64,000 bases of DNA from Agrostemma githago (Eukaryota; Streptophyta; Magnoliopsida; Caryophyllales; Caryophyllaceae): NCBI GenBank assembly GCA_958450325.1, contig OY288246.1, positions 34,962,544-35,026,543 on the forward strand. Reading direction: 5' to 3'. Position 1 is the stretch's first letter. Every line of letters begins with the position of its first letter. The notes below the pieces were generated by a model. That model had not been told where the DNA came from, did not search any database, and saw nothing but the letters and a program-made list of their open reading frames with translations. Position numbers and translations under genes: made by a program. This document shows, piece by piece, positions 47,122 through 60,378 of this stretch.

Positions 47122-48279
47122 ACCTGATGTACCACATGTCATCGGGGTTCCTAGGGTGAGACTCGAAGAGAAATCGTTCGTATATTAGTGTGCGCGCATT
47201 AGTTTAATGATTCATGCATAACCCAAATTTTTGCCCGGGCCGGTTACTTGTAACCGACGTCCCACTATACCGCGGTGCATTCCTACATGGGTGCACTAAA
47301 GACTTCGATGGCGGAACTCGTATGGGTTTTGCGGCATGTCCTAAGACCAACTCGGCTTAGGGAGTCCGTTCTGATTTACGAGAATGCCATCGTTGTTGGT
47401 ATAGACCCTACTTTGACCGACCGAGACTTAGCGTAATGCATACATAAGCGTCGTTATAATGCTTGTTTGACTACGTGCTATTTGGTTTTCGTGTCATTTT
47501 TCAAAAACCGTCATTTCTAAAAATGCATCTTTCCAAAAATACCAAATTTTGAAAAACCCGAAATACTGTCCGTTTCGGGACCCATCTTTTCAAAAATGCC
47601 CAACTTTCAAAAATTCGGAATGCCGCCGAAATTCAGGATCAACGATTTGACCCAAAATATCCTTTTTCTCTAGTCGGCATGCTGCCCATTTTAATTCTCG
47701 AATTTCCAACACCATTCCGATTTTCTGAATTTTCAAAATTCTAATCTTGGTTTTCGAAATACCGTTTTCAATTTTCAAACTTTTGGAAACTCGCTCATTT
47801 TATATTCAAATTTCAAACATCCAGCTTTCCTAGTGAATCTTCCTTATTATAGGACCTACCGTCTAGCCGTGTGTCGGGTCTTTGCATAGTATGTCGAAGG
47901 TCTATAGCGTCAAAACTCCGTTGATCCTATATCACGAGTTTCCCCCCTTTCCCAAGTCCGCCTTATTCGTCAAGGCACGACCAACCCGCGTAGGGCATAC
48001 CCCTACAACGGAAGGTCCGTCCATACACTCGGGTCAAAAGTCTGGGGAAAAAGTCTCACGTGGACCTTCCTTCGAACGGGATTAGGCCCACAAAGCCAAA
48101 GCCCTAAGGAAGTTACACCACCTACGAGTCATCCGTCTAGGTGTCTTTCTCGAGTCTATAGTCTTCTTTCCTAGCGTCGCTCGGGATGTACTTTTTCTAT
48201 GATTCCAAGATCTGGGTTCGGTTTCTAATTACGCGGTGTTCTTACAGACAGGGCACCGGCAACCAGACACGCCCGCAGG
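47122..48279 (+). other. Untranslated leader of element C
   Basis: 1.16 kb with no convincing gene. It is C/A-rich, with several short near-repeats of a ttttcaaaaatgcc type at 47500-47780. Confidence 0.6.
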
Positions 48280-51018
48280 ATGGCTACTTTGAACAGTCTG
48301 CAAACCTCTCTGAACGCCATGATCGAGAAGCAAACCGACATCGAAGCCCAACTGACTGAAATGAGGGCTGGTCAAGTGGCCATCGTTGCTCGCCTAGCTA
48401 CAGTGGAGCAAAGGACTCCTAATGCCGAGGCTACTGGGCCTCTAGCTGAACTAGTCAGCGCAGGACGCCGACTAGAAGAACAAGTCCATTTGGCTGGGAG
48501 TAACAATATTCACCGGGAGAATAGCCGAGAGTACTCCCCGGTAAGTGACAAGCTGCCCGCGAACCCGAACCTTACGGGCTTGCCCATGTTTGAGGGAACT
48601 GAAGACCCGTTACTACATGTACGGGCCTTCAAGGAATTCATGGCCATCAAGGGAGTGGATTCGTCCATGTTCAAAAACCTCTTTGCTGCATCTCTTGAGA
48701 AGCACCCACGGGCCTGGTACTACAGGCTAGACCCGAAGAAGTTCCCTACCTGGGATGATGTGCCCACCGAGTTCGCTCGGAATTATGCTGACAACACCGA
48801 GATCCAAACCACAATGCAATCTCTGGAGGTTATGGCCCAAGAGCCGAAGGAAGGTTTTACTAAATACCTTCAACGCTGGAGGGCCGAGAGCGTGAAACTG
48901 GTCGATAAGCCCAGTGAGACGACTTTGGTGGAGGCTTTTGTCAAGAACCTCCTCCTCTCGTACCGGGTTCACCTTCGGTACGCTGTCATACCCAATTTCA
49001 CCACCCTTACTGAAATGGGTATGAGGATCGAAGACGATCTGAGACTGGAAGGCCTCACTAAGGCCGCTAGCAAAGGATACCAAGGGGCTTCTTCCTCCAC
49101 CACTAAGCCCCAAGCTGCAACTCGCAGCATTTTTGACGCGGTTAATCTACTAGATGCCCCGTCCAAGAAGAACACCCCACCTCGGGTTTTCACTGATATA
49201 GGTACCACCTATACCTATGCCTTACAAAGGCTGTCCTCCAAAGGCCTAATCCAACCGATAGGCCCAACTCTTGAAGTTCCGGTTGAGCGACGCTCCAAGA
49301 ACTACAATGTCCAGGCTTACTGCCAGTACCACCGAGGCAATGGGCATGACACTGAAAAGTGTTGGAAGCTGAAACACTTGATCCAGGACCTGATTGAAAG
49401 CGGAAAAATCCCGCTACCCGGAGATAAACCAAACAACAAAGAGAACCCTTTCAGCTCCCATGCCATCTTTGCCGGGGAGGTGATTGATTGCTCTCACCTC
49501 ATCTCTCCACTTATCCCGCAAGTGAACGGGATCTGGTTTGACGACGAGGATGATGTCTACCTCACTAAAGGGGAAACCGTCCCCATTACCCCTGAGCAGA
49601 TTCGCGAGGCCAAATCCCGAGTTCTAGCCAGTAACCACCTGGGTCGTCCCTACCAAGCCACAAGCTCTAGGGACATCCCCATCCCGACAACCATCACCGA
49701 TCCACTCGGGATGGAAGTCGCCCCTGAGGAGCCGATCGCTAAAACGGGTATTGTGAAGCAACTGAAGAAGACCCGAGTTGACCTCACTATATGGCAGCTC
49801 TTGGTTAGCTCACAAGAACATCGAGACGCACTCACTAAGGCTCTCGATCAAGTTAAGATCGACTCTTTGGCTACCCCTGCTGAAATGGTAGCCACAGTTT
49901 TGCCCCACTTGAAGGGCAAAACCAAGGAAGGAGGCCCAAGGATCACTTTCTCTGAAGCCGACCTGCCACCATTCGGGGCCTCTCATAATCTGGCCCTCTA
50001 CATTACGGTAATCTGCCGAGGGAAATACCTCCCAATGACCCTAGTCGATGACGGGTCCGCTGTGAACGTCCTTCCCTTAAGGACCGCCAAAGCCCTCGGT
50101 ATCACCGAGGCCGATTATGTCCCGACGGCTCAAACCATTCAAGCTTTTGATGGGAGCCCAAAGACGGTATCTGGGGCCGTGAAGCTGACCATCATAACCC
50201 CAATAGAAAAGGAGCTTGAATTCCAGGTGATTGACGTCACCTCATCTTTCAACTTGCTTCTAGGAAGGCCATGGATTCACGCGGTCAAAGCCGTGTCCTC
50301 CACCCTTCACCGTAAGATCAAGATGCCTTTGCTCGACAATGCTATTACTTTAGAGGCAACCCCAATGACCATGGCTAGCTGTAACGCCACGGGCCGCACG
50401 GACCTCTGGGGGTTCGACTTTGTGGGGATGATCGAGGAAGAGTACCTTTTTAGGCCTTACTTCACCACGAGCATTGACACAATGCTCCAAAACCTAGGGT
50501 ACCTTCCGGGGGCTACCTCTCGACCCGATCTTCCAGCTGGGAAGATCATCGAGGTTCTTAAGGACGAAGACTCTCACTTCGGCCTTGGCTATGCCGCCAC
50601 TCCGGGCAACTTTGTCCGAGCAGGAATCGAAAAGGCCTGCAACATCATTAAGGGTATCCACTTGAGCCCTTACAGCCCATGGTTGTCTGACTACTTTGTC
50701 ATACCGGTATTCGGGGCCATCCAGGTTGGTCTGTACCAACCCAATGCTACGCACCTCGGGATCCAATCAGCCCGGGACTGCAACTACATCCCGGATGATG
50801 TGTTCGCCCTCATCCAATCTGATGAAGCTGATGATGCTGAGCCCGCACTGGGGCTGCTCTTCGGGGAAGACACCATAGCCCCAACCCCAAAGGAAGACCT
50901 GGTCAACCTGATTCTCTGCAGCAACAGGTTTGACCCGACCAAGCTTATCTCGGATGTTGGTTCCGAGATGGGAAACAGGGCCTGGCGGAAGACTGTCAAG
51001 TGGACTGACAGTCAATGA
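48280..51018 (+). CDS. Gag-protease polyprotein of element C
   Basis: 912 codons from ATG 48280 (aggATGGCT). An N-terminal coiled coil (NSLQTSLNAMIEKQTDIEA) precedes the retrotransposon-Gag domain at about residues 100-250 (FEGTEDPLLHVRAFKEFM, LEKHPRAWYYRLDP). A C-X2-H-X4-H-X4-C finger, CQYHRGNGHDTEKC, lies near residue 350. An aspartic protease follows near residues 560-680: active-site LVDDGSAVNVLP and later LLLGRPWIH. The product would package the RNA and cleave the polyprotein. It stops at TGA 51016-51018, and the reverse transcriptase frame continues in the same register. No frameshift is seen in 2.7 kb, making this the best-preserved retroelement gene here. Confidence 0.92.
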   Translation: MATLNSLQTSLNAMIEKQTDIEAQLTEMRAGQVAIVARLATVEQRTPNAEATGPLAELVSAGRRLEEQVHLAGSNNIHRENSREYSPVSDKLPANPNLTGLPMFEGTEDPLLHVRAFKEFMAIKGVDSSMFKNLFAASLEKHPRAWYYRLDPKKFPTWDDVPTEFARNYADNTEIQTTMQSLEVMAQEPKEGFTKYLQRWRAESVKLVDKPSETTLVEAFVKNLLLSYRVHLRYAVIPNFTTLTEMGMRIEDDLRLEGLTKAASKGYQGASSSTTKPQAATRSIFDAVNLLDAPSKKNTPPRVFTDIGTTYTYALQRLSSKGLIQPIGPTLEVPVERRSKNYNVQAYCQYHRGNGHDTEKCWKLKHLIQDLIESGKIPLPGDKPNNKENPFSSHAIFAGEVIDCSHLISPLIPQVNGIWFDDEDDVYLTKGETVPITPEQIREAKSRVLASNHLGRPYQATSSRDIPIPTTITDPLGMEVAPEEPIAKTGIVKQLKKTRVDLTIWQLLVSSQEHRDALTKALDQVKIDSLATPAEMVATVLPHLKGKTKEGGPRITFSEADLPPFGASHNLALYITVICRGKYLPMTLVDDGSAVNVLPLRTAKALGITEADYVPTAQTIQAFDGSPKTVSGAVKLTIITPIEKELEFQVIDVTSSFNLLLGRPWIHAVKAVSSTLHRKIKMPLLDNAITLEATPMTMASCNATGRTDLWGFDFVGMIEEEYLFRPYFTTSIDTMLQNLGYLPGATSRPDLPAGKIIEVLKDEDSHFGLGYAATPGNFVRAGIEKACNIIKGIHLSPYSPWLSDYFVIPVFGAIQVGLYQPNATHLGIQSARDCNYIPDDVFALIQSDEADDAEPALGLLFGEDTIAPTPKEDLVNLILCSNRFDPTKLISDVGSEMGNRAWRKTVKWTDSQ

Positions 51019-53353
51019 AAGATCTACAAGCTGGTCGCTGGAGAGGGAGACATGCCTGAGTCCGAGTCCGAGTCTGAGTCAGAGTCTAAGTCAGAGTATG
51101 AGGTCGAGTCTAGGGAAGTCGGTGCTAGAGTCACTCCTGTAACCCCTCTCCCACTTGTCATTCCTGCTGCTGGCACTTCGGGGTCTGTCCCTAGTGCCTT
51201 ACCAATTCCGCCACTAACCAATGATCAGATGGCTGCTCTCTTTGAGATGTTCTCCAAATTTTCAACCAATAATAACAACCGTTCTGCTTACGACTTGTCT
51301 CTTTTAAATTCTGCTTTAAAAAATGTTTTATGCTATGACATTGAGAAATCCGACGAACAGGTACCCTTACCTCCACATCTGATCGAGCAACTAGAGCAAA
51401 GGAAATCCCGGAATCCGGTAATCGGAGTGACCGAATCCATCAATCTGGGAACAACCTTAGAGCCTCAAATACTTAAGATAGGGTTATCTCTAGATCCCGA
51501 GGAGAAACAACAATTCACGAACCTCCTCCAAGAATTCAAGGATGTCTTCGCATGGTCCTACATGCCGGGGATAAACCGGGAAATAGCCGAGCACCGCATA
51601 CCAATCAAGGATGGGTGCAAACCGGTTAAACAGAAGCTCCGCCGAATGAGGCCCGAGTGGTCTCTCAAAGTAAAAGAAGAAGTCGACAAACAGTTCAAAG
51701 TCGGCTTCATACAAGTGTCCGAGTATCCGGACCGGGTTGCAAACATCGTGCCGGTTCCTAAAAAGGACGGTAAGGTGCGGGTATGCGTAGATTTTCGGGA
51801 CCTCAACAAAGCAAGCCTGAAGGATGATTTTCCGTTACCACACATCGACATAATGGTGGATAACACGGCCGATCATGCCCTTCTATCATTTATGGACGGG
51901 TATGCCGGATATAATCAGATCAAGATGGCGGAAGAAGACATGAGTAAGACTACCTTCACTACACCTTGGGGTACTTACTGCTACACCGTCATGCCATTCG
52001 GTCTCATTAATGCCGGGGCCACATACCAAAGGACCGCCACCACTTTATTACATGACATGATGCACAAAGAGGTAGAAGTTTATGTGGACGACATGATCGT
52101 CAAATACAAAAAACGGGACGATCACATCACCGCCCTAAGGAAATTCTTCACCCGATTGCGCAAGTACAACATGAGGCTTAACCCTCAAAAGTGCAGTTTC
52201 GGGGTAACATCAGGCAAATTACTAGGTCATATCGTTAGCCAACGAGGTATCGAGGTCGACCCAGCTAAAATCAAAGCCATTACCGAGATGCAGCCTCCTA
52301 AAACCGAGAAAGAAATAAGGGGATTCCTCGGGAAAGTTCAATATATCAGCTGGTTCATTTCCAAACTAACCATGGTATGTGAACCGATTTTCAAAAAACT
52401 GAAAATAGGGGAACGGATACTATGGGACGACAAGTGCCAAGTTGCTTTCGACAAGATCAAGGAAATTCTGTCTGCTCCGTCAGTCTTAATGCCGCCTCAA
52501 CCCGGTTTGCCTCTGTCGTTATACCTAACAACGACCGAGACAGCCATGGGGGCTATATTAGCTCAGACGGTTGACTCCGAAGAACGAGCCATTTATTATA
52601 TCAACAAAAAGTTTTTAGAGTATGAGTGCAAATATACCATGCTCGAAAAGACGTGCTTGGCTCTGGTCTGGGCCACCAAGAAGCTCCGACACTATATGCT
52701 CAGCTACGAGGTCCATGTCCTATCCAAGATGGATCCGATCAAATACCTCTTCGAAAAACCCATTCTCAATGGCCGAATTTCTAGATGAACTCTAATGCTG
52801 GCGGAATTCGACCTAAAATTTGTACCACTAAAGGCCATTAAGGGGCGGGTGGTTACTGAATTCCTCGTCGACAGCCCGGTAACCGAAGAAGGACACACCG
52901 ACACCTGGTCCTTCCCAGACGAAGATATTTTCGATACTGATACCGAAACATGAGATCTATACTTCGACGGAGCGTCCAATTTTCGAGGGTTCGGAGTTGG
53001 GATACTCCTAATCTCACCAAGAGGGGAGCACACTCCCGTCTCCATCAAACTGGACTTTGTTGTTACCAATAATGCAGCAGAGTACGAAGCATGCATTTAC
53101 GGGCTACAAGCCGCCGCCAACCTGGGGATCACAAATCTCTGGGTACATGGTGACTCATCCTTGGTCATTAACCAAGCACTTCAAAAATGGAAAACTCGGA
53201 ATGCTAATCTCGTGGCCTACCAGGCACGAGTAAGGGATCTCGAGAAACAATTCCAAAAGGTGGAGTACATATACCTGCCTCGGGAGGAAAATCAGTTTGC
53301 AGATGCGCTCTCAAAATTGGCATCTCTACCAAATATTCCCGACCACGTGACCA
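51019..53353 (+). pseudogene. Reverse transcriptase and RNase H region of element C, truncated
   Basis: It is in frame with gag-pro across the TGA at 51016. An E/S-rich linker comes first (SESESESESKSEYE), then reverse transcriptase: VPKKDGKVRVCVDFRDLN, FMDGYAGYNQI, VMPFGLINAGATYQR and the catalytic YVDDMIV. RNase H follows (TTTETAMGAILAQ), then the second RNase H (DLYFDGASNFRGFGVG, NNAAEYEAC). In-frame TGAs lie at 52786-52788 (a TGG in element D) and 52951-52953 (also TGA in element D). Coding ends at about 53353, where the tandem-duplication junction joins Helitron sequence, so integrase and the 3' LTR are absent from this copy. Confidence 0.9.
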
Positions 53354-54649
53354 GGATGCAGCTCATTGATTCTCTTAAGTTTTCCAGAAGTTTCCTCAAC
53401 TACAATGTCCCTCGACTCAACCATATCTTCAACATTTCCTCTGATTAAAGCTGCAACTTCTGATAAAGTAGGAAGGTTGTAGATCCTTCCATCAGTGTGT
53501 CTCCCACTAATAAGTCTCAACCTAACTTGATCACCATCGTTGACATCGAAGATTTTATCTTGTGCCATTCTAAAGGACTTCGCAAGAGGATTGTATTCAT
53601 CTATCATGGACTGCAGCTCTGCCATTAAATCATCGTCAAATCTTCTTATGTTGGGAGACATACAACTGAAATCATGAAAAAAATGCAATGAGTTTACAGT
53701 TGAACTAACTGTATTGTTGGAAATAGCTGAGAACTAAGTTTATATTAATATGTGAAACAACCTAAGTGCATTCTTCCTGTTAAGCGTCTCATCTTCTGTG
53801 TCGTATATGTATAGTTGGCAAAATTTGGGAATGTCATCTTCGCGTGGAAGCAGACCACCAATCAAATGAGCATTCTCCCCGCGAAGACGAAAGGTATACG
53901 GTCCCCTGCTCTGGTTAATAGTGTAATCAATCTTTCCACTCATAGAAGTAAATGAGTACATTGAATTGTATGCCCTGATGTTATCAAGGAAGTGAGAGCT
54001 CTTCGGATGAACGCCTGAGAGAAGATCCTTCAGCAACTGGGGAGGCTCTGTTAAGTAAGGAAGTTCAACAATTCCGTCTTTGCAACACATAATGAACGAA
54101 GGTACAACCGGCCTCCTGCTCATACGATCCCTCTCATCATACCACATTTGTGCACCACAGTTTGTACATGAATACTCCGGATCTCCAATGTCGATAAATC
54201 CCTCAAGATGAGATTCTTTTGGTATAACAGTTTCGCCGAGTCAGTATAAATAAAAATTAAGAAGGAACAGAAAAATTTACTGTCGGATTATATTAGAACT
54301 AATTGTCGACATTAGAGAAATAATAAAGTGTCACAATGAAATGCACACGTATTAGTTATGTTGGAAAATATTCGTGGGAAATCTGAATTTCTCAAAATGA
54401 TGTCACCTTACAAAAATGCACACCTATTAGTTATGTTGGAATTTTCACGTAAGTAATCGCATATTAGAACTAATCGCATATTTTCACAATTTTATATGAC
54501 TCATTACGTGCTGGTGTTTACCTGGGACAGTTTCATAACTTGTATTAGCCACGACATTGTCGGAGGTTGTCCCGAATATGTCCCTTGCAAGACTGTCTAT
54601 AACTTCTCTTCTTTGAGCTGCAGATGCAAATGCTGTGTTGGTAGATAAG
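53354..54649 (-). pseudogene. Helitron N-terminal fragment, second (shorter) copy
   Basis: It matches 26315-27611 with about 2-3% differences, including the same exon pieces (HFLDNIRAYNSMYSF). It starts inside the exon at LKRINELHP, 278 bases further in than the first copy, because the duplication unit begins there. Confidence 0.9.
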
Positions 54650-57309
54650 TGTGGACATGACATAGGTCCACCCCGACGCGGCCACGCGCGAGTTTGGGGA
54701 GGCGAATGAATCTCCATATGAGATGGGTCGAATTGAAATTTAAGTCGAATTAGGAGTCGCCACCGAACTTTGTGGGAGTTCGGGCCCATTCAAGCCCACT
54801 CTATATCGCTATGGACCGTACACAAAGTATGGCCCATTTCGATTTCAGAGTTTATTGAGCTCGTCCCTTTGCATTGCGATACCGATACCGTCACTACCGG
54901 TTATCGTGTATTGAATGACTCTCGTGCGCCAACGGTATTGGGCATCCGGAAACCGAGGTTCTGAGTAAGGGGTGAGGGTACGTGTTGGGAAGCCCACAAA
55001 GGAGACCAAACCCCGCCCGCACTTAGCGGCCTCTACTAAGACATCGTTCGAGTTTATAATACGCGCGCTAGTAATCCGGTAAAATGATATGCAAACAACA
55101 TTTTACAAGATATAGAAATCGAATGGGTTGCTACGTCATTTTAATGCATCTAAATTATTGTCGAAATGATTTAGCATGTGATTGTTCATTTATAAGCGGT
55201 AAAAACGCAAAAAAATAAAAGCAAACAAAATAAATCGGTTACAAGTTACACGGGCGGAAATACAACCCGGCCAAAACAAAAATAACGAACAAAACGGAGT
55301 AACGATATAATGAAGGTAAACGATAATCATAAACGGACCCGTACATAGTAAATATAAACAAGACCGTAAGTTAAAAAAATGGACAAACTTCGATTAAATA
55401 CACATTATGTTGTGTATTAAGCGAAGAACGGAGATTTTAATACGCGTCCGCGTATGGGACCTAAGCGTGGTGCTAGCTCGATCCCGAATCTCGATGCCTT
55501 GTCCTGACTTATCATACCAAAAATGATGTCTAGATTAGTCATGGATCGGATACGACTAAGGAGTCGTCGACACATAACTAATCATGGGAGACATTGATCA
55601 AAGTCGTGAAGGTAAAATAAGATGCATGAATTTTAGAAAGGAAGATCACGTGATCGACTTTGCACGCGACGACCGGAGTCGTAAAAAAAAAAAGACGAGG
55701 CTTGAAGCTCTCGGTTTCGTTGAATAAAGAAGTCCACTCGATCGAGTCATGGCAGAGACTCGACCGAGTGGCCTTCTAACAGGCTCACTGCCCCTTTTTT
55801 GGGGTGCTACTCGATCAAGTGCCATAAGCACTCGATCGAGTGCCCCATGTACGAGCTATTGCTCATTTTCGTAAAGGGTTATACAAAATTAAAAGTGGTT
55901 TTAAAATCGATAATCAACCGAGTCACATATAAATATAACATGACTTATATTCGACTCGGTTTTCGATACTCGTAATGCGCATGTTAGGATTACGAGACCG
56001 TTATCAGAGATTTTTGAAAAGGATGATATGAAATCGTTTTGAATCGAACCGGGACGAAATTAGCTCCCTCCGCGTTACGTCATCTTTAATAAATCCTTAC
56101 GGATTATGTGATGCTCGGTTTAGCGTCAACGGGTTTCGTTCCGATCTTTAAAAAATGGAATTAAACGCGTTCAACTACGTACTATCACGATCGCATTATG
56201 CCCTTGAGTGCTTAGGGCGGTGCTCCTCGAAAGGGCGCCACCACTATCGCGGCTCGTAAAGGGATTAAACGGACTTTGTGCAATAGTCGTAGTAAAATGG
56301 GTTCAATCCGAATACGGTTTATAGATTTATATATATACACGGTATTAGAATTAATACAACGAAAATAAATAAATGATGTTAGCGGTTAGACGCGATAAAT
56401 GAAAATGAGATGCGAAAAATAAAACGTTAGTGTTAGTAAATGTGTCGTTACTATCGACTAATTATGATATAGATACATAAACATAAATAAAGAAAACCGA
56501 AAAAAGAGAAAGAGAAAGGAGATGTCGGTGTTAAATGTCACACCCTCAACCTACATGCTCTTGCTTCTCGGGATACGGTTCGTCAAATGGCGGCAAAGGC
56601 GCAGGTACGTCGAGATACGTAGGAAGAGTTGATGGTGTGTGTGTGGGGTTTTGTTGAGACGGATTTTAACGAGTTTTTGCTCTCGAAATGTGTATGAGTG
56701 TGATGCTTAAGAGTTGGAGTTAAGGCTGAAAATATGAGGGATTTTTAGTGTAAAGTTGACTTGGAAAAAAAAAGGTTCTAAAGTGTTGTGGGTTGATAAG
56801 GTATTTATAGAAAAAACTCCCACGACCTAGGGTAAATCGATCGAGTGCCCTAAAAAAAAAGGGTCTGCTCGGTTTTATTGGCTCCACTCGATCGAGTGAA
56901 GCCAATCCACTCGATCGAGTGGATCAAGCGGGTGAGCCTTTTTAGGAAAGAGTTGACTTTTTGAAATTTTGAAGAAAAGGTGATTGGCGCAAGTTTCTAG
57001 AAACTCACCTGGTTGACTTTTGAGGGCGAATTCGACCTTGACCGGGTTTTGGCCCGATCGCCAAAAGATGGTTTTATTTCCGGTGTCGGTTTTGACCCAA
57101 ATTAGTCTCATTTTATTAGAAACGGCCCACTGGGCCTGAATTTGAGGCCAATTTTGTGAGATTTGTACCCCGTTAAAAGCCCATGCCAGACATTTACTGA
57201 TTCTGAGCCCATATTCGAGCGCGTTAGAGCATGTTTGCGTCCGATCATCATCGCGTGTTTTTTTTGGAAACTGCTATAGACACCTAAGGGCCAAATGTGG
57301 GTGTCTACA
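54650..57309 (-). repeat. Tat-type LTR C', second copy
   Basis: It matches 27612-30286. The TATA box is intact (TATAAATA on the minus strand, 56802-56809), unlike the first copy. Palindromes start at 55736, 55758, 55809 and 55830. The promoter-proximal quartet has lost one site. Confidence 0.9.
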
Positions 57310-57822
57310 GAGCCCCCACTCTGACTGAGGCTTGGACAAGGCGAAAGTCAGAGTAGCTACCAGGCCAATCCGGGATTAAGACCTGGCAGACTTCCGGTCG
57401 GGTCGTTTATAGTCCACTAGACTTGCGTGAAAGGGCTCGCCAGCCATAAGACAAAAATCAGACTTGAGTTCCTGTTAACAGGGATAACTTCGTGGGGAGT
57501 TGGACTTGTCGCATAAGTCCTGGGTGCGTCTGTATGTGGGCCCATCCCGTGCTAATCGGGGAAAATGTCGTCCTTAGACTTTCCGCTGGGGAGATATGTG
57601 AACTGTGCGGGCTTGCTTCTGAAGCCTCGAGTTGTTCCTGTATTAGTTACATAAAGTTTTGCGTGTAACATTTAGGTAAAACACAACTCGCGCTGGGGAA
57701 TAAAATTGAAATGATGAAAATTTTGGAAATTTTTTTTGAATTTTGAAAATTGAGAGGACTGCTCGGGGTGACTTAATTCCTATGTCCGTAAGAGGAGACA
57801 AAGATCGGGCCTGTATGTTCTA
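57310..57822 (-). mobile_element. Internal stub with hairpin, second copy
   Basis: It matches 30287-30795. The hairpin arms lie at 57318-57326 and 57346-57354. Confidence 0.75.
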
Positions 57823-60378
57823 TGTAACACCCCCGATTTTATAAATTACGTTAAACTAAAATTTTGTTCGTATATCTATTTGGTTTACGTTTTAACTCGT
57901 AATCCTTAAAATTATTATAAAACGAACTTGTCGTTTAATCGTTTCAACCTCCTAAAATTCTGTTTGACTTGGAAACTCTTCTTAAATTTAAAACATATTT
58001 TTATTTCTGTTTTGATTCATTTTATACATTTAATTTAATTCTTATCGAAAGTCTATTTCGACGATTTGAATTCAAAATTCTTTTTATTTATATATTTTAA
58101 GCTCGAAACTCATTTATTTTAAGTTTCGTCAAAATATTTATTTTCTTTCCTCGAGAAATCAATTTAATTCACTTTATCGAAAATTTATTATTTATCGGGA
58201 AATACTATTTGATCGTTTAATTATTTAATTCTTTAAGCTTCATTTTCGTCTCGAATAATTTATTTACTCATTTTATTAGTTGGTCCAATTATTTTTATTA
58301 ACTCATTTTAATTCGTTTTGTTGGGTCGGTCAACTTGCATTCTTCGAACCCGTATCATTGCGACACCCATTCATTTTACCGTTTTCCTAACACTTTAATT
58401 GGGAGAGAAGTGGGTCATCCCACTTATTATCATTCACCGCTTCATACATCCCCTAGTCACCTTGTTTCCCACTTTTATATTCATACGTTACCCTTGCCTT
58501 TGTACTCACCACCGCCTCATTCATGCCTTACTTCCCATTAACTCTTATTCTTTTCCCCTGCTCCATCATTTTTTTTCTTTGTTTGACTGATCAACAATCT
58601 CACCTTCACTCTTCTCACCTTCTCCTCGCCATCATCTTCAACTTTCGCCATTTTTCCTGCGTGTTTATGGTTGTTGCTGAATTAAGCGCTGGTTCCCCTC
58701 GGTTCTCGTTGAGTCTGTTACTGTCATTTGTCGAGGTAGATGCTCTTTTCTTCCCTTCTCCTTCCTCTCTTCTTCGTCTCCTTCTGTTTTCATCCCCTTT
58801 TGCTGCTGGTGCGTAGTTGCTGCTACTATCCGTTCTTTTTCTTCTTTTTCCTTCTTCTTTTTCTTCTTTTATTGCTGCTGCTGTCGAATCTGCTGCTTCG
58901 GTTTTCTCTTCGGTATCACATACCTGCTTCACATTTTCGTGTCCTTGTTGTCGATCCATGTTTTGCTTCTGTTTTGTGCTACTGCGGGCTGTTATTCCGT
59001 CTTGTTGCTGCATTTTACTGTTGTTGTTTGTTTTCTTCTTCCGCTTTTAGCCTTCTTCTTTCTTCTTCCTGATTATTGTCGGCCTCGTCGCTTTCCGATC
59101 TACTCCGTTTTCGTGTTATCGATCTCTAATATGTTCTTATTCTTCTTTCTCTCATGTTCGTCTTATCGTCTGCTTCTGCCTTTTCGTGTTACTATCTTGT
59201 ACTATTATTCCTTGTCGATGTCGATGTGTTGCTCCTGTCGCTGCTGTGCTGTTTTTACTCTTTCTCTTTTCTCGTTCTTTTCCTTTGCTCCTTCTTCTTC
59301 TATTGTTGTCACTGCCGTGTTGCTGCTGTTTTCTCGGCTCCGATGTCGGTTCTGGTGTCGTCTAATTCGTAAAGGTAATCCCGTTCTTTTCCTTTTGTCT
59401 CGTTCCCTTGTTGATCTGCTCGTTCTGTTGTTCTGCCGCTGTTGCTGTTTATTTCGTCCTCTACTGCTGTTTTGTCGTTTTGCTCATCTTCCACTTCATT
59501 TTTCCTTCAATGCTATTGCTCTGTTTGTGGGTCGTTACTTCTACTGTTTGATGATGATGCCATCCCGGTTGTCCTCCTGTCCTATTCGTGATTTTTGCTT
59601 CCGAACTACTGCTACGGTTATGGGTATTTCCGCACTGCTCAACCTTCTGTTGTTCGTTATTGATTCTTGTTGGTTTCATCTCGTCATGGTTGCTGTGTCA
59701 TCCCTCCTTTGTCGTACTCGACTCTATTAAGTTCAACCTTCGGGTTTCTATTTGACACGTCAATTCCCTTTTCGTCTTGTGCCGAATACCCTTGTCTCAT
59801 TATTTTGTTTTATCTTCTCGATCATTGGGTAGAGCACCTTTTTGAGGCTGTCGGTTCAACAACTCGGAGCTTAAAGACGTTAATATTGAAGTCACGGAGC
59901 CTGGACCATACGAGGAGTCAAGTACGTGATAGGTGCGGGTTTCAACTTAAGGTAACTTTAGGACGTTACTCGATTTTATATCGTATGATTGAGTAGTAGT
60001 ATGTAGTAAGTATTTTAACTTCGATTTTCTAAATTTTAGCTATTTATTATTGCTAATTATATTAATTTTAAATCGTATTTATAAATGTTTTTACAAGTTT
60101 TCGATACCATTTTATAAATAGTTAGTAATTTTATTATTTGCGATCGTTATAATATTTTGTTGGTTATCGTGATACTAGTAACTACATAATATCGATTTCA
60201 TATTTTCGTCATATTTCGTTAATTTCTAATTTTTAACTCAAAATAGTATTTTCATATTATAATCGAGATTTGTATACTTGTTTGATAAATTAATTTTCAT
60301 TTTACGATTTATACTAATAAATGAGAAAATAGTCGATTTAGTTTTAAATACATTTTAGTTGAGACTATTTTCACTAAT
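57823..60378 (+). repeat. Chromovirus-like LTR fragment, second copy
   Basis: It matches 30796-33350, including the pyrimidine-rich block (58330-59900). No gene. Confidence 0.7.

Noticed and set aside
48545..49432. Open frames overlapping gag on other frames and strands
   Set aside because: They are shadows of the 912-codon gag-protease frame, without start context or domains.
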